This document shows, piece by piece, positions 7,885 to 17,959 of a stretch of DNA of 64,000 nt (its first letter is position 1; the number at the start of each line of letters is the position of its first letter). The translations under genes were made by a program, and so were the position numbers. A model generated the notes under the pieces. The model did no database searches. It worked only from the letters and a program-made list of their open reading frames with translations, and was not told the origin of the DNA. Source of the stretch: Thermogutta terrifontis (lineage in GTDB: Bacteria; Planctomycetota; Planctomycetia; Pirellulales; Thermoguttaceae); assembly GCF_002277955.1 (NCBI RefSeq), contig NZ_CP018477.1, positions 2,625,206 to 2,689,205 of the forward strand. The letters are read 5' to 3'.

Positions 7885-10191
7885 ATGAAAAAAACGGGAT
7901 CCAAGCGAGAGATACCGCATCAAAACCGCGACAGGTTTCCCTGGCAGGCCGCAGTCGCTTTCCGAACCCGTGCGATTCGTGGGTTCGTCATTCTCGCAAT
8001 TGTAGCTTATACCCTCGGCTTTTATGCCTGCGAATGGCGGCCACTTTCCGAGGCTTTTCAACGTCCCGTCCGTCGGTTCGAGATTTTTCCACTGGTTCTC
8101 CTGCCGGATCAGATTGTTTCTCAGTGGACTGGATCGCACGGCGAAATAGCCTTGGGTGACCGGATTCCTGCCCTGGCAACGGCATTTATCATGCTTTTTG
8201 CGGCATTTTGGTGGGGAAGCTGGATCCTCGTGGGACTGCGGCTTGAAAATAGGCTAATCCGCGGGGAAAATGGCCCGCTGGCCATTTTGATTGGTCTTGC
8301 GGTTTCATCCCACCTGATTCTGATTAGTGGCCTCGTCGGATTGTACTGGACGCGCTGGCTGTTGCGCTTCTGGGTGGTAGTCCCTCTCGCTGTAGCCACT
8401 TGGACGCTCCTGCGCAAGCTGTTTGCGCAGAGAGTGTGGAATCCTAGGGGAGCGGGCTTAAAGTGGTTCATGCGTTCCAGCAATTCAAACGCGACGGGGC
8501 GGAAAGACTCCGGCGATGCGTCAACCTTCCCTGACAGGTTAATTTTCACGGGAGCACTGATCGTGTTCGGAACACTGCTGGTACTGGCAGCGGTTTTACC
8601 GCCTACGGACTTCGACGTGCGGGAATACCATCTTCAGGCTCCGAAAGAGTTTTTCCAGATAGGTGCCGTTACCTTTCTTCCGCACAATGTTTACGCAAAT
8701 ATGCCGCTGGGCGCCGAGATGCATGTCCTGGGTGCGATGGTGTTGTTGGGCGATATTTGGACCGGGGCACTGGCGGGGAAGTTGATCCTTGGTTTATATG
8801 CCGTGGCTGGCGCATGGTTGGTGTCCGTCTTTACAAGCCGTTATTTCGGTTCGGTGGCGGGGCTGGCGGCGGCCGGCATATTCATCACCACGCCCTGGGT
8901 CATATCGGTGTCCGCCGCGGGACTTGTGGACGTCGCACTGGCTGTCATGGTTTTCGCTGGATTTGTAGTGATTTGGGAAACGCTTGGTTGCAGCGAGTTG
9001 GCCAAAAGAGGCGGGAAGTTCTTTTCGCCCAGCACAGACGCGAAAGGCACTTTGGAACTTCCTCAGTCGGCAGTGGGAGACGTTGGCCCAGAGGGAACTC
9101 AAAAGCTGTCCGCAATATTTGCCGCAGGTCTCCTGGCAGGTGGCACCGCCTCGCTCAAATACACGGGCCTTGCGTACGGCGCCGTCCCGATGGCAATTCT
9201 CGCTGGTCGCCTATTGTGGAGAAATGTGAGAGACGTCAAAACACTGATAATTGGCATCTTCCTGTTCGTTCTCGGCCTGGGTCTGGCAGGCGGGGGATGG
9301 TACCTCAAGAATCTCGTTCTGGCGGGCAATCCCGTTTACCCTATGGGATATGCTTTGTTTGACGGGCACATTTGGGACGCCGCGAAAGCCGCGCGCTGGC
9401 ATCGCGTGCATAGTCCGCCCGGCTTTTCACCATTTACTCTGGCCAAAGACTTGTTGAGGGTCACTCTCACCAGCGACTGGCAGGGGGCGCTTGTGGCACC
9501 GTTCGCAGTACTAGGGGCCGTGAAGCTCCGGAGAAACAGGCTGGTCTTTCACACCCTGGTTCAGGTTGGATGGATCTTTCTCATCTGGTGGTTCTTCACA
9601 CACCGGATTGATCGATTCTGGCTTCCTATGTTGCCCTTCCTGTGCGTTTTGTGTGGTCCCGGCTTTGCGACGTTGGGTGAACTCCGCCTTCGTTGGCTCG
9701 GTCGGTTGGTTGTTCTCACAGCGATTCTGTGGAGCTTGCTTGTCGTCACCAGTGGTGCCGCAGTTTACAACCGTTTCCTCGCACCTCTGGCCGAGTTATG
9801 GAATGACCCGGGGCGCATAGGCCAGGAACACGTGCTACTCAATGAGCTTTATTCTCGACTTCCCCACGATGCTAAGTTACTGTCCGTTGGAGAAGCGGCC
9901 GTCTTCGACTTGAGAATGCCGGTCCTGTATGCGACCTGCTTTGATGACCAACCCTGGGAACGTATGACAAAAGGCAAACCTCCCGAGGAAATTCGTCATG
10001 AATTAAAAATACAGAAGATCGCTTATGTTTACGTGAACTGGCTTGAAATTGCCCGTTACCGCTCGCCCGGCAACTATGGATTCACCGATTTTGTGCAACC
10101 AGCGCAATTTCGCGAGCTTGTCAAAGCAGGTGTCCTTGTACCCGCGCTCATGCCAGCAGATACCCCCAACCAACTTTTCCTCGTCAAATAG
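7885..10191 (+). CDS. Multi-pass membrane protein, GT-C (GT39-like) glycosyltransferase
   Basis: 768 aa from ATG 7885 (TTG at 7873 would add four residues). About a dozen hydrophobic segments are visible. After the first helices comes a lumenal loop 'PPTDFDVREYHLQAPK', the placement and acidic pattern expected of the first loop in ArnT/PMT-type GT-C transferases, which use polyprenyl-phosphate sugars. The C-terminal ~130 residues are a soluble domain. By analogy it would transfer a sugar to a lipid or protein on the outer face of the inner membrane; donor and acceptor are unknown. The polysaccharide-export gene that follows on the same strand, after 188 bases, is consistent with a cell-surface glycan role. 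Confidence 0.65.
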   Translation: MKKTGSKREIPHQNRDRFPWQAAVAFRTRAIRGFVILAIVAYTLGFYACEWRPLSEAFQRPVRRFEIFPLVLLPDQIVSQWTGSHGEIALGDRIPALATAFIMLFAAFWWGSWILVGLRLENRLIRGENGPLAILIGLAVSSHLILISGLVGLYWTRWLLRFWVVVPLAVATWTLLRKLFAQRVWNPRGAGLKWFMRSSNSNATGRKDSGDASTFPDRLIFTGALIVFGTLLVLAAVLPPTDFDVREYHLQAPKEFFQIGAVTFLPHNVYANMPLGAEMHVLGAMVLLGDIWTGALAGKLILGLYAVAGAWLVSVFTSRYFGSVAGLAAAGIFITTPWVISVSAAGLVDVALAVMVFAGFVVIWETLGCSELAKRGGKFFSPSTDAKGTLELPQSAVGDVGPEGTQKLSAIFAAGLLAGGTASLKYTGLAYGAVPMAILAGRLLWRNVRDVKTLIIGIFLFVLGLGLAGGGWYLKNLVLAGNPVYPMGYALFDGHIWDAAKAARWHRVHSPPGFSPFTLAKDLLRVTLTSDWQGALVAPFAVLGAVKLRRNRLVFHTLVQVGWIFLIWWFFTHRIDRFWLPMLPFLCVLCGPGFATLGELRLRWLGRLVVLTAILWSLLVVTSGAAVYNRFLAPLAELWNDPGRIGQEHVLLNELYSRLPHDAKLLSVGEAAVFDLRMPVLYATCFDDQPWERMTKGKPPEEIRHELKIQKIAYVYVNWLEIARYRSPGNYGFTDFVQPAQFRELVKAGVLVPALMPADTPNQLFLVK

Positions 10192-10379
10192 CTCAGTCTA
10201 GTGGTTCAACACCGTACGAATGGACTATTTTCCCTGCCGGAAGCTGGCGACCCGAGAAATTTCCACCAAGTTTTTGGAAAACTTTGCCGATTATTCCGAC
10301 AGCGACGACTACGGCAGCATTGCCGAAAATGATGGTTTTGTCGAAGCGATTCCGGCTCGCTTCACCCCACGAGGGCCCC

Positions 10380-11507
10380 ATGCGAACCATGAAACACCGT
10401 TGCCATAATGCCCCTCAATACCTCAGGCAACCCAAATATCCCGGCTTGACGGGCCGAACGGTCTTCTGGCTCGCCCTTTGCAGTTGCCTGGGTTTGCTCT
10501 CTTCTCCAGGTTGCCGAACGATGGACTTCTATGACCGCGGCTTGGAGCAGAGGGCCGCCCAGCCGGAGCTCGAACCGCCGCGGGAGCTGGCCAAGGTTTC
10601 TCTGCCCGCTTACTGCCTGGAACCGCCGGACGTCGTGCAGATCGAGGTCCCCAAGATGGTTCCCCTGCCCCCCTACCGGCTGGAAGTGTATGACGTACTT
10701 CAAATTGACGTCATCGGCACGCTCATTGATCAGCCCATCAGCGGCTACTACATGGTGGAGGCGGAAGGGACGGTGAATCTCGGTCCGGCTTATGGCTCCG
10801 TGCGGGTGGTGGGAATGACGGTGGCGGAAGCCCGCTGGGCCATTGAGGCCCATCTGCGGCAGATTCTGCGGGCACCGGAGGTCTCGGTGCAACTTGCGCG
10901 GGCGAGTGGCCTCCAACCAATCAGCGGGGTCTATTTGGTGTCCCCGGATGGCACGATCAACCTCCGGCAATATGGGGCGGTGTATGTGGCGGGGCTGACG
11001 ATCCCGGAAGCCCGCGAGGCCATCCGCCGCCATCTCAGCCAGTTTCTGGATTCTCCCGAGGTGTCTCTGGAGGTGCTGGCCTACAACAGCAAAGTGTATT
11101 ACGTGATCACAGAGGGACCGGGAGAAGACGACAGCGTGATCCGCCTGCCCTGCACGGGCAACGAGACGGTGCTCGACGCGATCGCCCAGGTGGGCGGGAT
11201 TTCGCAGGTCTCCAGCAAGCGGATCTGGATTGCCCGACCGTCCCCCGCAGGGACCGGCTGCGAACAGATTCTGCCGGTGGACTGGAATGCCATCACCCGG
11301 GGCGGAAACACGGCGACGAACTATCAGATTTTGCCCGGGGATCGGATTTTCATTGCCCACGATGACATGATCGCTTTCAGTACGTGGATCGACAAGATGG
11401 TATCGCCGGTGGAGCGGCTGTTCGGGTTCACGGGATTGGGGGCCTCGACAGTTCGCTCGCTGCAGACCATGGGCCGTGGATATAACCGCACCCGCAGCGG
11501 ATTCTGA
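10380..11507 (+). CDS. Polysaccharide biosynthesis/export lipoprotein (Wza/SLBB-like) with internal duplication
   Basis: 375 aa from ATG 10380, chosen because GAGG lies 5 bases upstream and a lipoprotein signal follows directly (hydrophobic 'VFWLALCSCLGLL', cysteine at residue 45 in 'SSPGC'). An in-frame ATG at 10284 would place 32 atypical residues before it. Residues ~80-150 and ~175-240 repeat one another: 'QPISGYYMVEAEGTVNL' and 'QPISGVYLVSPDGTINL', each followed by 'V-V-G-T-EA--AI--HL'. These are poly-export/SLBB-type beta modules. A further SLBB-like region ('VLDAIAQVGGIS', 'QILPGDRIFI') completes the fold. The likely role is the outer-membrane exit channel for an exopolysaccharide. No Wzc-type kinase or Wzx/Wzy is adjacent. 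Confidence 0.85.
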   Translation: MRTMKHRCHNAPQYLRQPKYPGLTGRTVFWLALCSCLGLLSSPGCRTMDFYDRGLEQRAAQPELEPPRELAKVSLPAYCLEPPDVVQIEVPKMVPLPPYRLEVYDVLQIDVIGTLIDQPISGYYMVEAEGTVNLGPAYGSVRVVGMTVAEARWAIEAHLRQILRAPEVSVQLARASGLQPISGVYLVSPDGTINLRQYGAVYVAGLTIPEAREAIRRHLSQFLDSPEVSLEVLAYNSKVYYVITEGPGEDDSVIRLPCTGNETVLDAIAQVGGISQVSSKRIWIARPSPAGTGCEQILPVDWNAITRGGNTATNYQILPGDRIFIAHDDMIAFSTWIDKMVSPVERLFGFTGLGASTVRSLQTMGRGYNRTRSGF

Positions 11508-11779
11508 GGTGTAGGCGGGTGAACGGAGTAGGACGAAACTTGTGCTAAGCCAATAAGGCGCGTAGACGGCCGCAAACGGTCCGGCCAACACCTGTGTCAA
11601 ATAATCAAAAGCTCACGACTCGCAGCAAGTTGGATACCTCGTGATTGAAAAGGCAAGATGGTTTGATCTCACCGGTGCCACGAGACAGGAATAAAATGCA
11701 AAGGGCACACGGGCAGTTGGAACGTCGGTTCACTGTGATTATCGTTAATGGTCATTGAAGATAGCACGAGGTGGGTGCC

Positions 11780-12547
11780 ATGCAGCGGCAACATTCGGCC
11801 ACCATGTCAGGACAACTCATTATGCGAACTCGGTGGTGCATCCAAACTTTCTGTGTAGCGCTGGCCGCCGCCACGTTAATCGCTGCGGCTCAGAACACGT
11901 CGGCCCAAGTGACGGGTAGTAATGCCGTGTCCGGTCCGGGGACCGTGGGTCCTCCCGCGCCACCGCTGACGCCTTCCGTGCCGTCTCCCACCGCCGGTTT
12001 GCCTGAGCCTGCGCCTGTGATAACGCCATCCCAGCCTGGCGGTTTGCCGACACCTGCTGACACCTCACGAATGGAAAGCACGCGTGGTAAGTCGAATCGC
12101 TCCGAAATGCCGTTGCCGCCCACAATGCCCGCGAGCCCATCACGTCTTCAAATGAGCGGAGGCGGCTGGGTCAGCGGGGAAGCTGCCTTGGCTGGGGGTC
12201 CTTTTCCGGCATATATGACGGGATTGTCTAGCTCCCAAGGCGGGGGTTGGGGGGCCGCTCCAACTCGACCGATAGAACGGCCGTTTTCAGATTATTCACC
12301 CCCAGCCAGTGTCAGCCCTTACATTAACCTTTACCGCCCAGAAGGTGCGTTTGGTCGGGTTGGCAACTACTACTCCCTTGTCAGACCCATGATCCAGCAA
12401 CAGCAGACAAATCGCCAGATTTCTCAGCGACTTCGGCAAATGGAAAGTCCGGTCCAGTCCGGTGGTGGCTATGTGGGCCGTGCCGCCCCGACGGGTGGCT
12501 ACTTTATGAATTACTACGGCTATTTTCCAGGCCTCGGGGGTCGTTGA
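11780..12547 (+). CDS. Secreted Pro/Gly-rich protein (planctomycete hypothetical)
   Basis: 255 aa from ATG 11780, which has GAGGTG 7 bases upstream; ATG 11822 (AGGA upstream) would give a tidier signal peptide. A hydrophobic stretch ends in an 'NTSAQ' signal-peptidase-like site. The middle is low complexity, rich in Pro, Gly and Ser. The C-terminal third has 'SPYINLYRPEG', 'NYYSLVRPMIQQQQT' and 'QISQRLRQ', a pattern I associate with small exported planctomycete proteins of unknown function, then a Tyr/Gly-rich end. No catalytic residues are evident. It lies 272 bases after the export lipoprotein gene on the same strand. Confidence 0.65.
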   Translation: MQRQHSATMSGQLIMRTRWCIQTFCVALAAATLIAAAQNTSAQVTGSNAVSGPGTVGPPAPPLTPSVPSPTAGLPEPAPVITPSQPGGLPTPADTSRMESTRGKSNRSEMPLPPTMPASPSRLQMSGGGWVSGEAALAGGPFPAYMTGLSSSQGGGWGAAPTRPIERPFSDYSPPASVSPYINLYRPEGAFGRVGNYYSLVRPMIQQQQTNRQISQRLRQMESPVQSGGGYVGRAAPTGGYFMNYYGYFPGLGGR

Positions 12548-12715
12548 GCAGAGACTCAATCCATTTTTTCTGCGAATCCAGCGGCAATTTGTAGGATTTC
12601 TCATGAAGAGGCATCGAGGCATGCCGCTTATCCGGAGTTTCAACTTTCGCCAACAGTCACGTGGGATCGTTCTCTAAAACCTCCAACATTTCCCGTCTGT
12701 CACGGAGGACGGAAA

Positions 12716-13075
12716 ATGGTATCCAATATGGAAAGCCCCTCAAGTCATCCCGGACCACCATTGTGGACTCAATTGGGCCCATGCGATTCGGGCGTCTCCG
12801 GCTCCCCGCCATCCCAGACTTTACACGCGTCTCGGCAGTCCTCCGTTAGTGATGAGAGCTCTCCAACAGACGAAATCGTGAACGTACTGCGGCTGTGGCT
12901 CGAGTGGAATGAAAACTACGAAAAACTTACGGAACTGATGTATCAACAGGCGCGAGATTTTCATTCTCTCCAGCTTATGGCTGACGATCTTGACAAACTG
13001 CGCCTGCGGGCTGTTGCTGCCACGGAAGTCTTACTGAAACGGCTCAACGAAAAAGCAACGCTAAAAACGGATTAG
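12716..13075 (+). CDS. Small helical protein of unknown function
   Basis: 119 aa. ATG 12716 is preceded by GGAGG at a 7-base spacing, which supports a real gene. The first ~45 residues are disordered (Ser/Pro rich). Residues ~50-115 are strongly helical, with regular Leu spacing ('EIVNVLRLWLEWNENYEKL', 'MADDLDKLRLRAVAATEVL'), suggesting a short coiled coil or helical hairpin. No signal peptide or membrane segment. It may follow the secreted-protein gene in one transcript (168-base gap) and converges with the Hsp70 gene. Function not recognised. Confidence 0.55.
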   Translation: MVSNMESPSSHPGPPLWTQLGPCDSGVSGSPPSQTLHASRQSSVSDESSPTDEIVNVLRLWLEWNENYEKLTELMYQQARDFHSLQLMADDLDKLRLRAVAATEVLLKRLNEKATLKTD

Positions 13076-13170
13076 CCAGACGTCGGCGACAAATCCGCGA
13101 GCCCGGCCTTCCTGCCCTTTTCTGATGACTTCCTTTCTTCACGTAGCTGACAGTTCAGCTCCGTGCGAAC

Positions 13171-16113
13171 TTAGAGTATACGCAATCCGCGCGGCAACTC
13201 TTCACCGAAGATCTGGGTTTGCTCCGTCTCTTCGAGAGTGCCTCCCTCTGCCACGAGTCGCACGAGATGTTCAGGAGTGTTTCTGTCTGCAAACCATGTG
13301 AGGACGCGTTGCCGGGTCTTGTTCGGGACGTCGCGGTAACGGTCACCCGTCTTGCGCGCAAGCTGCATCAGCACGTACGGAGGAATTTCCTCAGGAAGCT
13401 TCAAACGTAGGAGGCGTTCGATCCACACGGTCACGACATCCTCGGGCAACACGGAGTTCAAGGGGGCATAGACCGGGATACGGGCGCCCAATCGAGCGAG
13501 TGTCCACAACAAAGCCGAGAGCGCCTGCTGAAAGCGGCGTTTGGGAAGGAGGTCGAGAATGATCTGTCCCAATTCGACTTTCCAGTTGAGGGGTAGAAGC
13601 TCCAAACTGCCCAGCAGCCGCCAAATTTCCGCACCTTCATGGCTTGCGTAGGGAAAGTCGGTGCTGCCTGTTCCCTGCACCTGCTGTCGGTGAAGCGAGC
13701 GCACCGACGCCATCAGCGGGGTGGCCAGCGCTTGCTGTTGACCCGCCGTGAGACCTCCCGCGATACGACGCCAGAGAATCCACCATTCAGCCCGACACGC
13801 AGCAGTGGAATGTACCAGCTTGCCCTGAAGAACGCGCCACGTCTCTGCGACTCGCCAGTCATCGGCGGCCAGTCCATAACCCGGCCGAAGGGCATAACCC
13901 AGAGTGTTCAACCATCGGGCTTCGTGTTCAGGACTGCGTCGCCGCCCAGCTTCGTTTTCCATCAGCCGCTGCCAAATCCTTCGCAGAAAAGAGCTGGGCC
14001 AGTCACGGCGGTTCATGCGGGTTGCTTCGCTTAATTTCTTAAGGAGAGCGCCTGGGGATTCCGTTCCTTCCGGGCCGAAAATTTGGTCAATTAACTCCAG
14101 GGCCTTTTCCGCCAGGCCTTCTTCTAGGATTCCTTCCTGCTCGGCGGAGCTCTGATGCGGCGCGCGATCCGTCTGGACAGCCGACCGCACATCGAATTCC
14201 AGTTTCCACCGACCGTGCCCCCCCACCTCGGAACACCAGATCTCCAGCGTGCCAATCTCGGTCAATTTGGCATGCAGCGTTACAGCGATATCCTTCGGCG
14301 CCTCCCGACGGGAACTGGCCTTGAGAATGGTGCGTACCGCAGGCAATGAGCTCAACTCCTCAGGGCGTACCAAGACCAGCGCACCTGCGGGGTCGGTCAA
14401 TCGAGTTCCCGAATAATACACCGGAAACTCAACCGGCTCCCCAATGCGCAGATGGAACGTACGTTCCGCCAGATGGACCTCGTCCCCAGGCTCGATTCCT
14501 GCCGGCAGGACACAGACGCCTGCCGCCAATTTTTCCGCCACCTGCAATTCACCTGCCTGATCCTCCCTGGACATTTGCTGTTCGGCAGGTTCGCTTTCGG
14601 CGAGCTCGGTTTTAGCTGCCTCCGCCGTTGCGGCCAGGTGCTGTAACTCCTCCTCGGACATGGCCACACCGATGTAGTACGTGCGGGCTAAGCCGGCTGA
14701 TATTCGCACGCCTTCGCCGCGCCGTACCATACCGTAATAAGCCGCTCCCTGCGCTACCGCCAGGTCCAACCGCTCATTTTCCAGCACAGTTGGTTGCCAG
14801 GGCTTTTGGTCGGTACTGAACCATCGGGTGATGACTTCAATAACACGCCGTCTGATAGCGCTGGAATAAAAGACCCCCCCGTTAAACAGCACCAGATCAG
14901 GCCGCGCAGGATCGTGGTCCGAGCACTCTCCATCCAGGGCCACAAAACGATGGGCCGTTAAAAACGCTGCCAGGTACCGCGTCACCGCAGGATCAGGGGC
15001 AAACGGAAGGCCGAATTCCTGGAATCCGGACCGCCGAAGCGCTGGCCTGGCATCTAACTCCACCCGTGGGAAGAATCCGTCCAAAACAAGCTCAAGCACT
15101 TCGTCCCGGGTCAATTCGACATGCCGGGCTGCACCGATAACCCGCGAACCCCGCCCGGGCAGGGTCACCGTTACTCGTTCGGGCGCCGGTTCGCTCAACA
15201 GCTTTTCCTTTAAGAACTGGCAACGTCGGACCAAGACCGACCATGTTTGAGGGTCGAGGGGCTCATCCGGATTGAGCTTTCGTTCAATATGGTGCGCAAG
15301 GGCAAGGTCCAGATTATCCCCGCCCAGAATGAGATGCTCCCCCACCGCTACCCGATGGAATTGGACCATTCCGTCCCTGGATTCTCGGACCCGGATGAGC
15401 GTGAAATCGGTCGTCCCACCCCCAATATCGCACACAAGGATTTTCTGCCCCGGCCGAACATAGCGCTGCCAGTCTTCGCTGTGGCGATAGATCCATGCAT
15501 AGAAAGCAGCCTGTGGCTCTTCAATAAGAGTGACACGTTTCAACCCTGCCTGCGCCGCCGCCTTGATTGTTAACTGTCGGGCTACCTCATCGAAGGAAGC
15601 CGGAATCGTAAGGACAAGGTCCTGTTCGGCCAGCGGATATCCGGGAAAGCGGCTGTCCCAGGCCTGACGGAGATGTTCCAAATAGCGGGCAGAAACTTCC
15701 ACCGGAGACAGCTTGGTGGCATCTGGTGCTCCATGCCAGGGAAGCAGCGGTGCTGTTCGGTCCACTCCGGTATGGCAAAGCCAGGATTTGGCAGAACTGA
15801 TGAGTCGCCCGGGGACTTCTGCACCGTGATCTCGAGCGAACACCCCGACAATGTAGTCCCGGTGAACCGGACCAAACGGCAAGCGGAGCAGTTTTGGATC
15901 AAACTCGCCAGGCGCAGGTTCGTAATGGAATGATGGCAGCGTCTCCCGTTCCTCCACCTGGCCGGGGGCCACCAGTTGTGGAATCCGAAAGACGCGCACC
16001 CGCCAGGGCGACTCGGCGCTATCCACGTAACACAGCGCTGAATTTGTGGTTCCCAGGTCGATCCCCACGACAAAACGCGGGGCAACAGGTTCGGTTATTT
16101 CCGAGTGATGCAT
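13171..16113 (-). CDS. Hsp70 family protein with long C-terminal helical extension (DUF3731-like)
   Basis: 980 aa. The N-terminal ATPase domain has 'GIDLGTTNS' (phosphate 1), 'LVCDIGGGTTDFTLI' (phosphate 2) and 'DLVLFNGGVFYSSAIRRRV' (adenosine region). Instead of a normal DnaK peptide-binding domain there is a short beta region ('LEIWCSEVGGHGRWKLEFD') and then about 320 residues of helical sequence with many Trp and Arg; this is the arrangement I recall for DnaK-related proteins carrying DUF3731. It follows the 600-aa paralogue after a 43-base gap, and both follow the DUF2760 gene, so the three probably form one leftward operon. A cytoplasmic ATP-driven chaperone-like role is inferred; no J-protein or GrpE gene is nearby. 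Confidence 0.9.
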   Translation of the reverse strand: MHHSEITEPVAPRFVVGIDLGTTNSALCYVDSAESPWRVRVFRIPQLVAPGQVEERETLPSFHYEPAPGEFDPKLLRLPFGPVHRDYIVGVFARDHGAEVPGRLISSAKSWLCHTGVDRTAPLLPWHGAPDATKLSPVEVSARYLEHLRQAWDSRFPGYPLAEQDLVLTIPASFDEVARQLTIKAAAQAGLKRVTLIEEPQAAFYAWIYRHSEDWQRYVRPGQKILVCDIGGGTTDFTLIRVRESRDGMVQFHRVAVGEHLILGGDNLDLALAHHIERKLNPDEPLDPQTWSVLVRRCQFLKEKLLSEPAPERVTVTLPGRGSRVIGAARHVELTRDEVLELVLDGFFPRVELDARPALRRSGFQEFGLPFAPDPAVTRYLAAFLTAHRFVALDGECSDHDPARPDLVLFNGGVFYSSAIRRRVIEVITRWFSTDQKPWQPTVLENERLDLAVAQGAAYYGMVRRGEGVRISAGLARTYYIGVAMSEEELQHLAATAEAAKTELAESEPAEQQMSREDQAGELQVAEKLAAGVCVLPAGIEPGDEVHLAERTFHLRIGEPVEFPVYYSGTRLTDPAGALVLVRPEELSSLPAVRTILKASSRREAPKDIAVTLHAKLTEIGTLEIWCSEVGGHGRWKLEFDVRSAVQTDRAPHQSSAEQEGILEEGLAEKALELIDQIFGPEGTESPGALLKKLSEATRMNRRDWPSSFLRRIWQRLMENEAGRRRSPEHEARWLNTLGYALRPGYGLAADDWRVAETWRVLQGKLVHSTAACRAEWWILWRRIAGGLTAGQQQALATPLMASVRSLHRQQVQGTGSTDFPYASHEGAEIWRLLGSLELLPLNWKVELGQIILDLLPKRRFQQALSALLWTLARLGARIPVYAPLNSVLPEDVVTVWIERLLRLKLPEEIPPYVLMQLARKTGDRYRDVPNKTRQRVLTWFADRNTPEHLVRLVAEGGTLEETEQTQIFGEELPRGLRIL

Positions 16114-16156
16114 CGCTTATCATCGGCCAGAATGGCAAAACACCGCTGAAAGTTGC

Positions 16157-17959
16157 TCACACATCGGTATCAGCGTCTTCTCGAACACTGAATTCGAGCT
16201 TCCACCGCTGGTCACTCGTAGTGCTCTGGCACCATAGTTCCAGGACGCCCAGTTCGGTCACGCGGCTTTGAAAGCGCACCGGCACGTAGTCACCAGGCCG
16301 TCCGTCTTCCGCAGGCAGACACGCTTCCAGCGAGTCAGTCTCCTCTATTTCATCCGGCGACCAGCTTTGGTGCACGTCTCCCGGCCGGTCTTGCTTCCTC
16401 ACCGAAGAACTGAAGAAGCGAAAAACGACCCGCTCTCCGACCACAAGACCGACTTCCTCGGAAGGTATGTCGATGGATGTGCCCTCTTCCATACCTATTG
16501 GAACCACACAGAGCAAATGGAGCGGGCGTGGAATTCCCGGAACAGCGGGTCCTGCCGTTTCAATTCCCACGTAATACGCGCGAGCAGTTCCCCCGCGAAT
16601 TCGCACGCCGCCATGGTCTTTCGCCCAGCCGTAATAGGCCGCTCCTTTGGCCACCGCGTGATCGAGATCGTGAAGTCCCGGCAACAGGGTCGGTTGAGGC
16701 TGATCGGGAAACCAACGAGTCAAAACCTCGAGCAATCGCTCGCGGAATCGCGCCGCCTTGAAAACACCGCCATTGAGAAGCACATGCGTCGGGCGAACGG
16801 GCAAATCCTGGCCTTCCCCGTGGGACTGGAGGAACGCCGCCAGATGACGGGTCACCGCAGTGTCGGTCTCAAACGGCAGGCCGAGTTCTCGGAATCCAGA
16901 AACTCGGCGACGGGCCGGCCGGTCCGAAATCTCGCACACCGGGAAGAAACCATCCACCAATAGTTTCTCCACACTTTCTCTGTCGATATCCACCGAAATT
17001 GTGCCACCGATCAATCGACTGCCACGTCCCAAGATTGTTACAGAGTGTTGCGCCGGAGGGTTCTCCCCAAGCAGTGTCTCCTTTGCCACCCGACATGAAT
17101 GCCAGAGAGCCACGGATTGCCAGGGATCAAGTGCAATCCCTTTTTCAGCAAATTTCTGGCTGACAAAGTGGGCAAGAGTGAGGTCCATGTTGTCGCCACC
17201 CACGAGGAGGTGATTTCCCACGGCCACACGCTGGAGCGTCAGCTCCCCGTCTTGTTCTTCCACCCGAACAAGCGTGAAGTCCGTCGTTCCTCCTCCCACG
17301 TCACAAACGAGGACCTGATTGCCTACTTTAAGTAGCTTTCGCCACTTGGGACCGATGTCTCCCAGCCAGGCGTACAACGCCGCCTGAGGCTCTTCCAAAA
17401 GGATCAGATCCTCCGGTAGTCCGGCTGCCAAAGCAGCTTCGCGGGTCAATTCCCGCGCCGCGGCATCAAACGAAGCCGGCACGGTGAGTACGACCTTTTG
17501 CTGCTTTATGGGGGCCTCTGGGAAAGCGTGATTCCATGCTCCGATCAGGTGCTCCAAATATCGCTGCGCAGCAGTCACCGGCGAGATCCGAGGAACTTCG
17601 GCAGGAGCGTTCCAGGGCAAAATCGGCTGGTGTCGATCCACCCGGCTGTAGCACAGCCACGATTTGGCCGCCGAGACAGTGCGTTCGGGTGCGTCGGCCG
17701 ACTGCCGGCGGGCAAACTCTCCCACTGCGTAAGTCAGCCCCTGCGCCCACGGCAAATCGAGCGTCCCCGCTGAGATTTCATGGTCCCGGGCAAGATAAAG
17801 GAAAGACGGGAGTGTGGTACGGGTTTCGATAACTCCGGGCGCCACAAGTTGGGGAATCTCCAAAACCGTCAGCTTGGGTTCGTCGACCTCATACGGAGCA
17901 TATGCGAGAACAGAATTTGTCGTTCCCAAGTCAATCCCGACCACAAATTGGGGACTCAT
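16157..17959 (-). CDS. Hsp70 family protein (YegD/HscC-like paralogue)
   Basis: 600 aa. 'GIDLGTTNSVLAYA', 'LVCDVGGGTTDFTLV' and 'HVLLNGGVFKAARFRERL' mark a complete Hsp70 ATPase domain. The C-terminus ends at a short beta region ('LELWCQSTTSDQRWKLEFS') equivalent to the one in the downstream paralogue, and there is no helical lid. The two proteins share long colinear motifs ('SAAKSWLCY', 'RYLEHL', 'GFRELGLPF'), so they arose by tandem duplication. Start ATG 17959 has GGGAGG 7 bases upstream. It is the second gene of the DUF2760-Hsp70-Hsp70 set. Confidence 0.9.
   Translation of the reverse strand: MSPQFVVGIDLGTTNSVLAYAPYEVDEPKLTVLEIPQLVAPGVIETRTTLPSFLYLARDHEISAGTLDLPWAQGLTYAVGEFARRQSADAPERTVSAAKSWLCYSRVDRHQPILPWNAPAEVPRISPVTAAQRYLEHLIGAWNHAFPEAPIKQQKVVLTVPASFDAAARELTREAALAAGLPEDLILLEEPQAALYAWLGDIGPKWRKLLKVGNQVLVCDVGGGTTDFTLVRVEEQDGELTLQRVAVGNHLLVGGDNMDLTLAHFVSQKFAEKGIALDPWQSVALWHSCRVAKETLLGENPPAQHSVTILGRGSRLIGGTISVDIDRESVEKLLVDGFFPVCEISDRPARRRVSGFRELGLPFETDTAVTRHLAAFLQSHGEGQDLPVRPTHVLLNGGVFKAARFRERLLEVLTRWFPDQPQPTLLPGLHDLDHAVAKGAAYYGWAKDHGGVRIRGGTARAYYVGIETAGPAVPGIPRPLHLLCVVPIGMEEGTSIDIPSEEVGLVVGERVVFRFFSSSVRKQDRPGDVHQSWSPDEIEETDSLEACLPAEDGRPGDYVPVRFQSRVTELGVLELWCQSTTSDQRWKLEFSVREDADTDV

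Noticed and set aside
10362-11600. A 412-residue open frame opposite the polysaccharide-export gene
   Set aside because: It is antisense to a gene with a clear family match and ribosome site; its composition (Arg/His/Pro rich) is typical of a shadow frame in GC-rich DNA.
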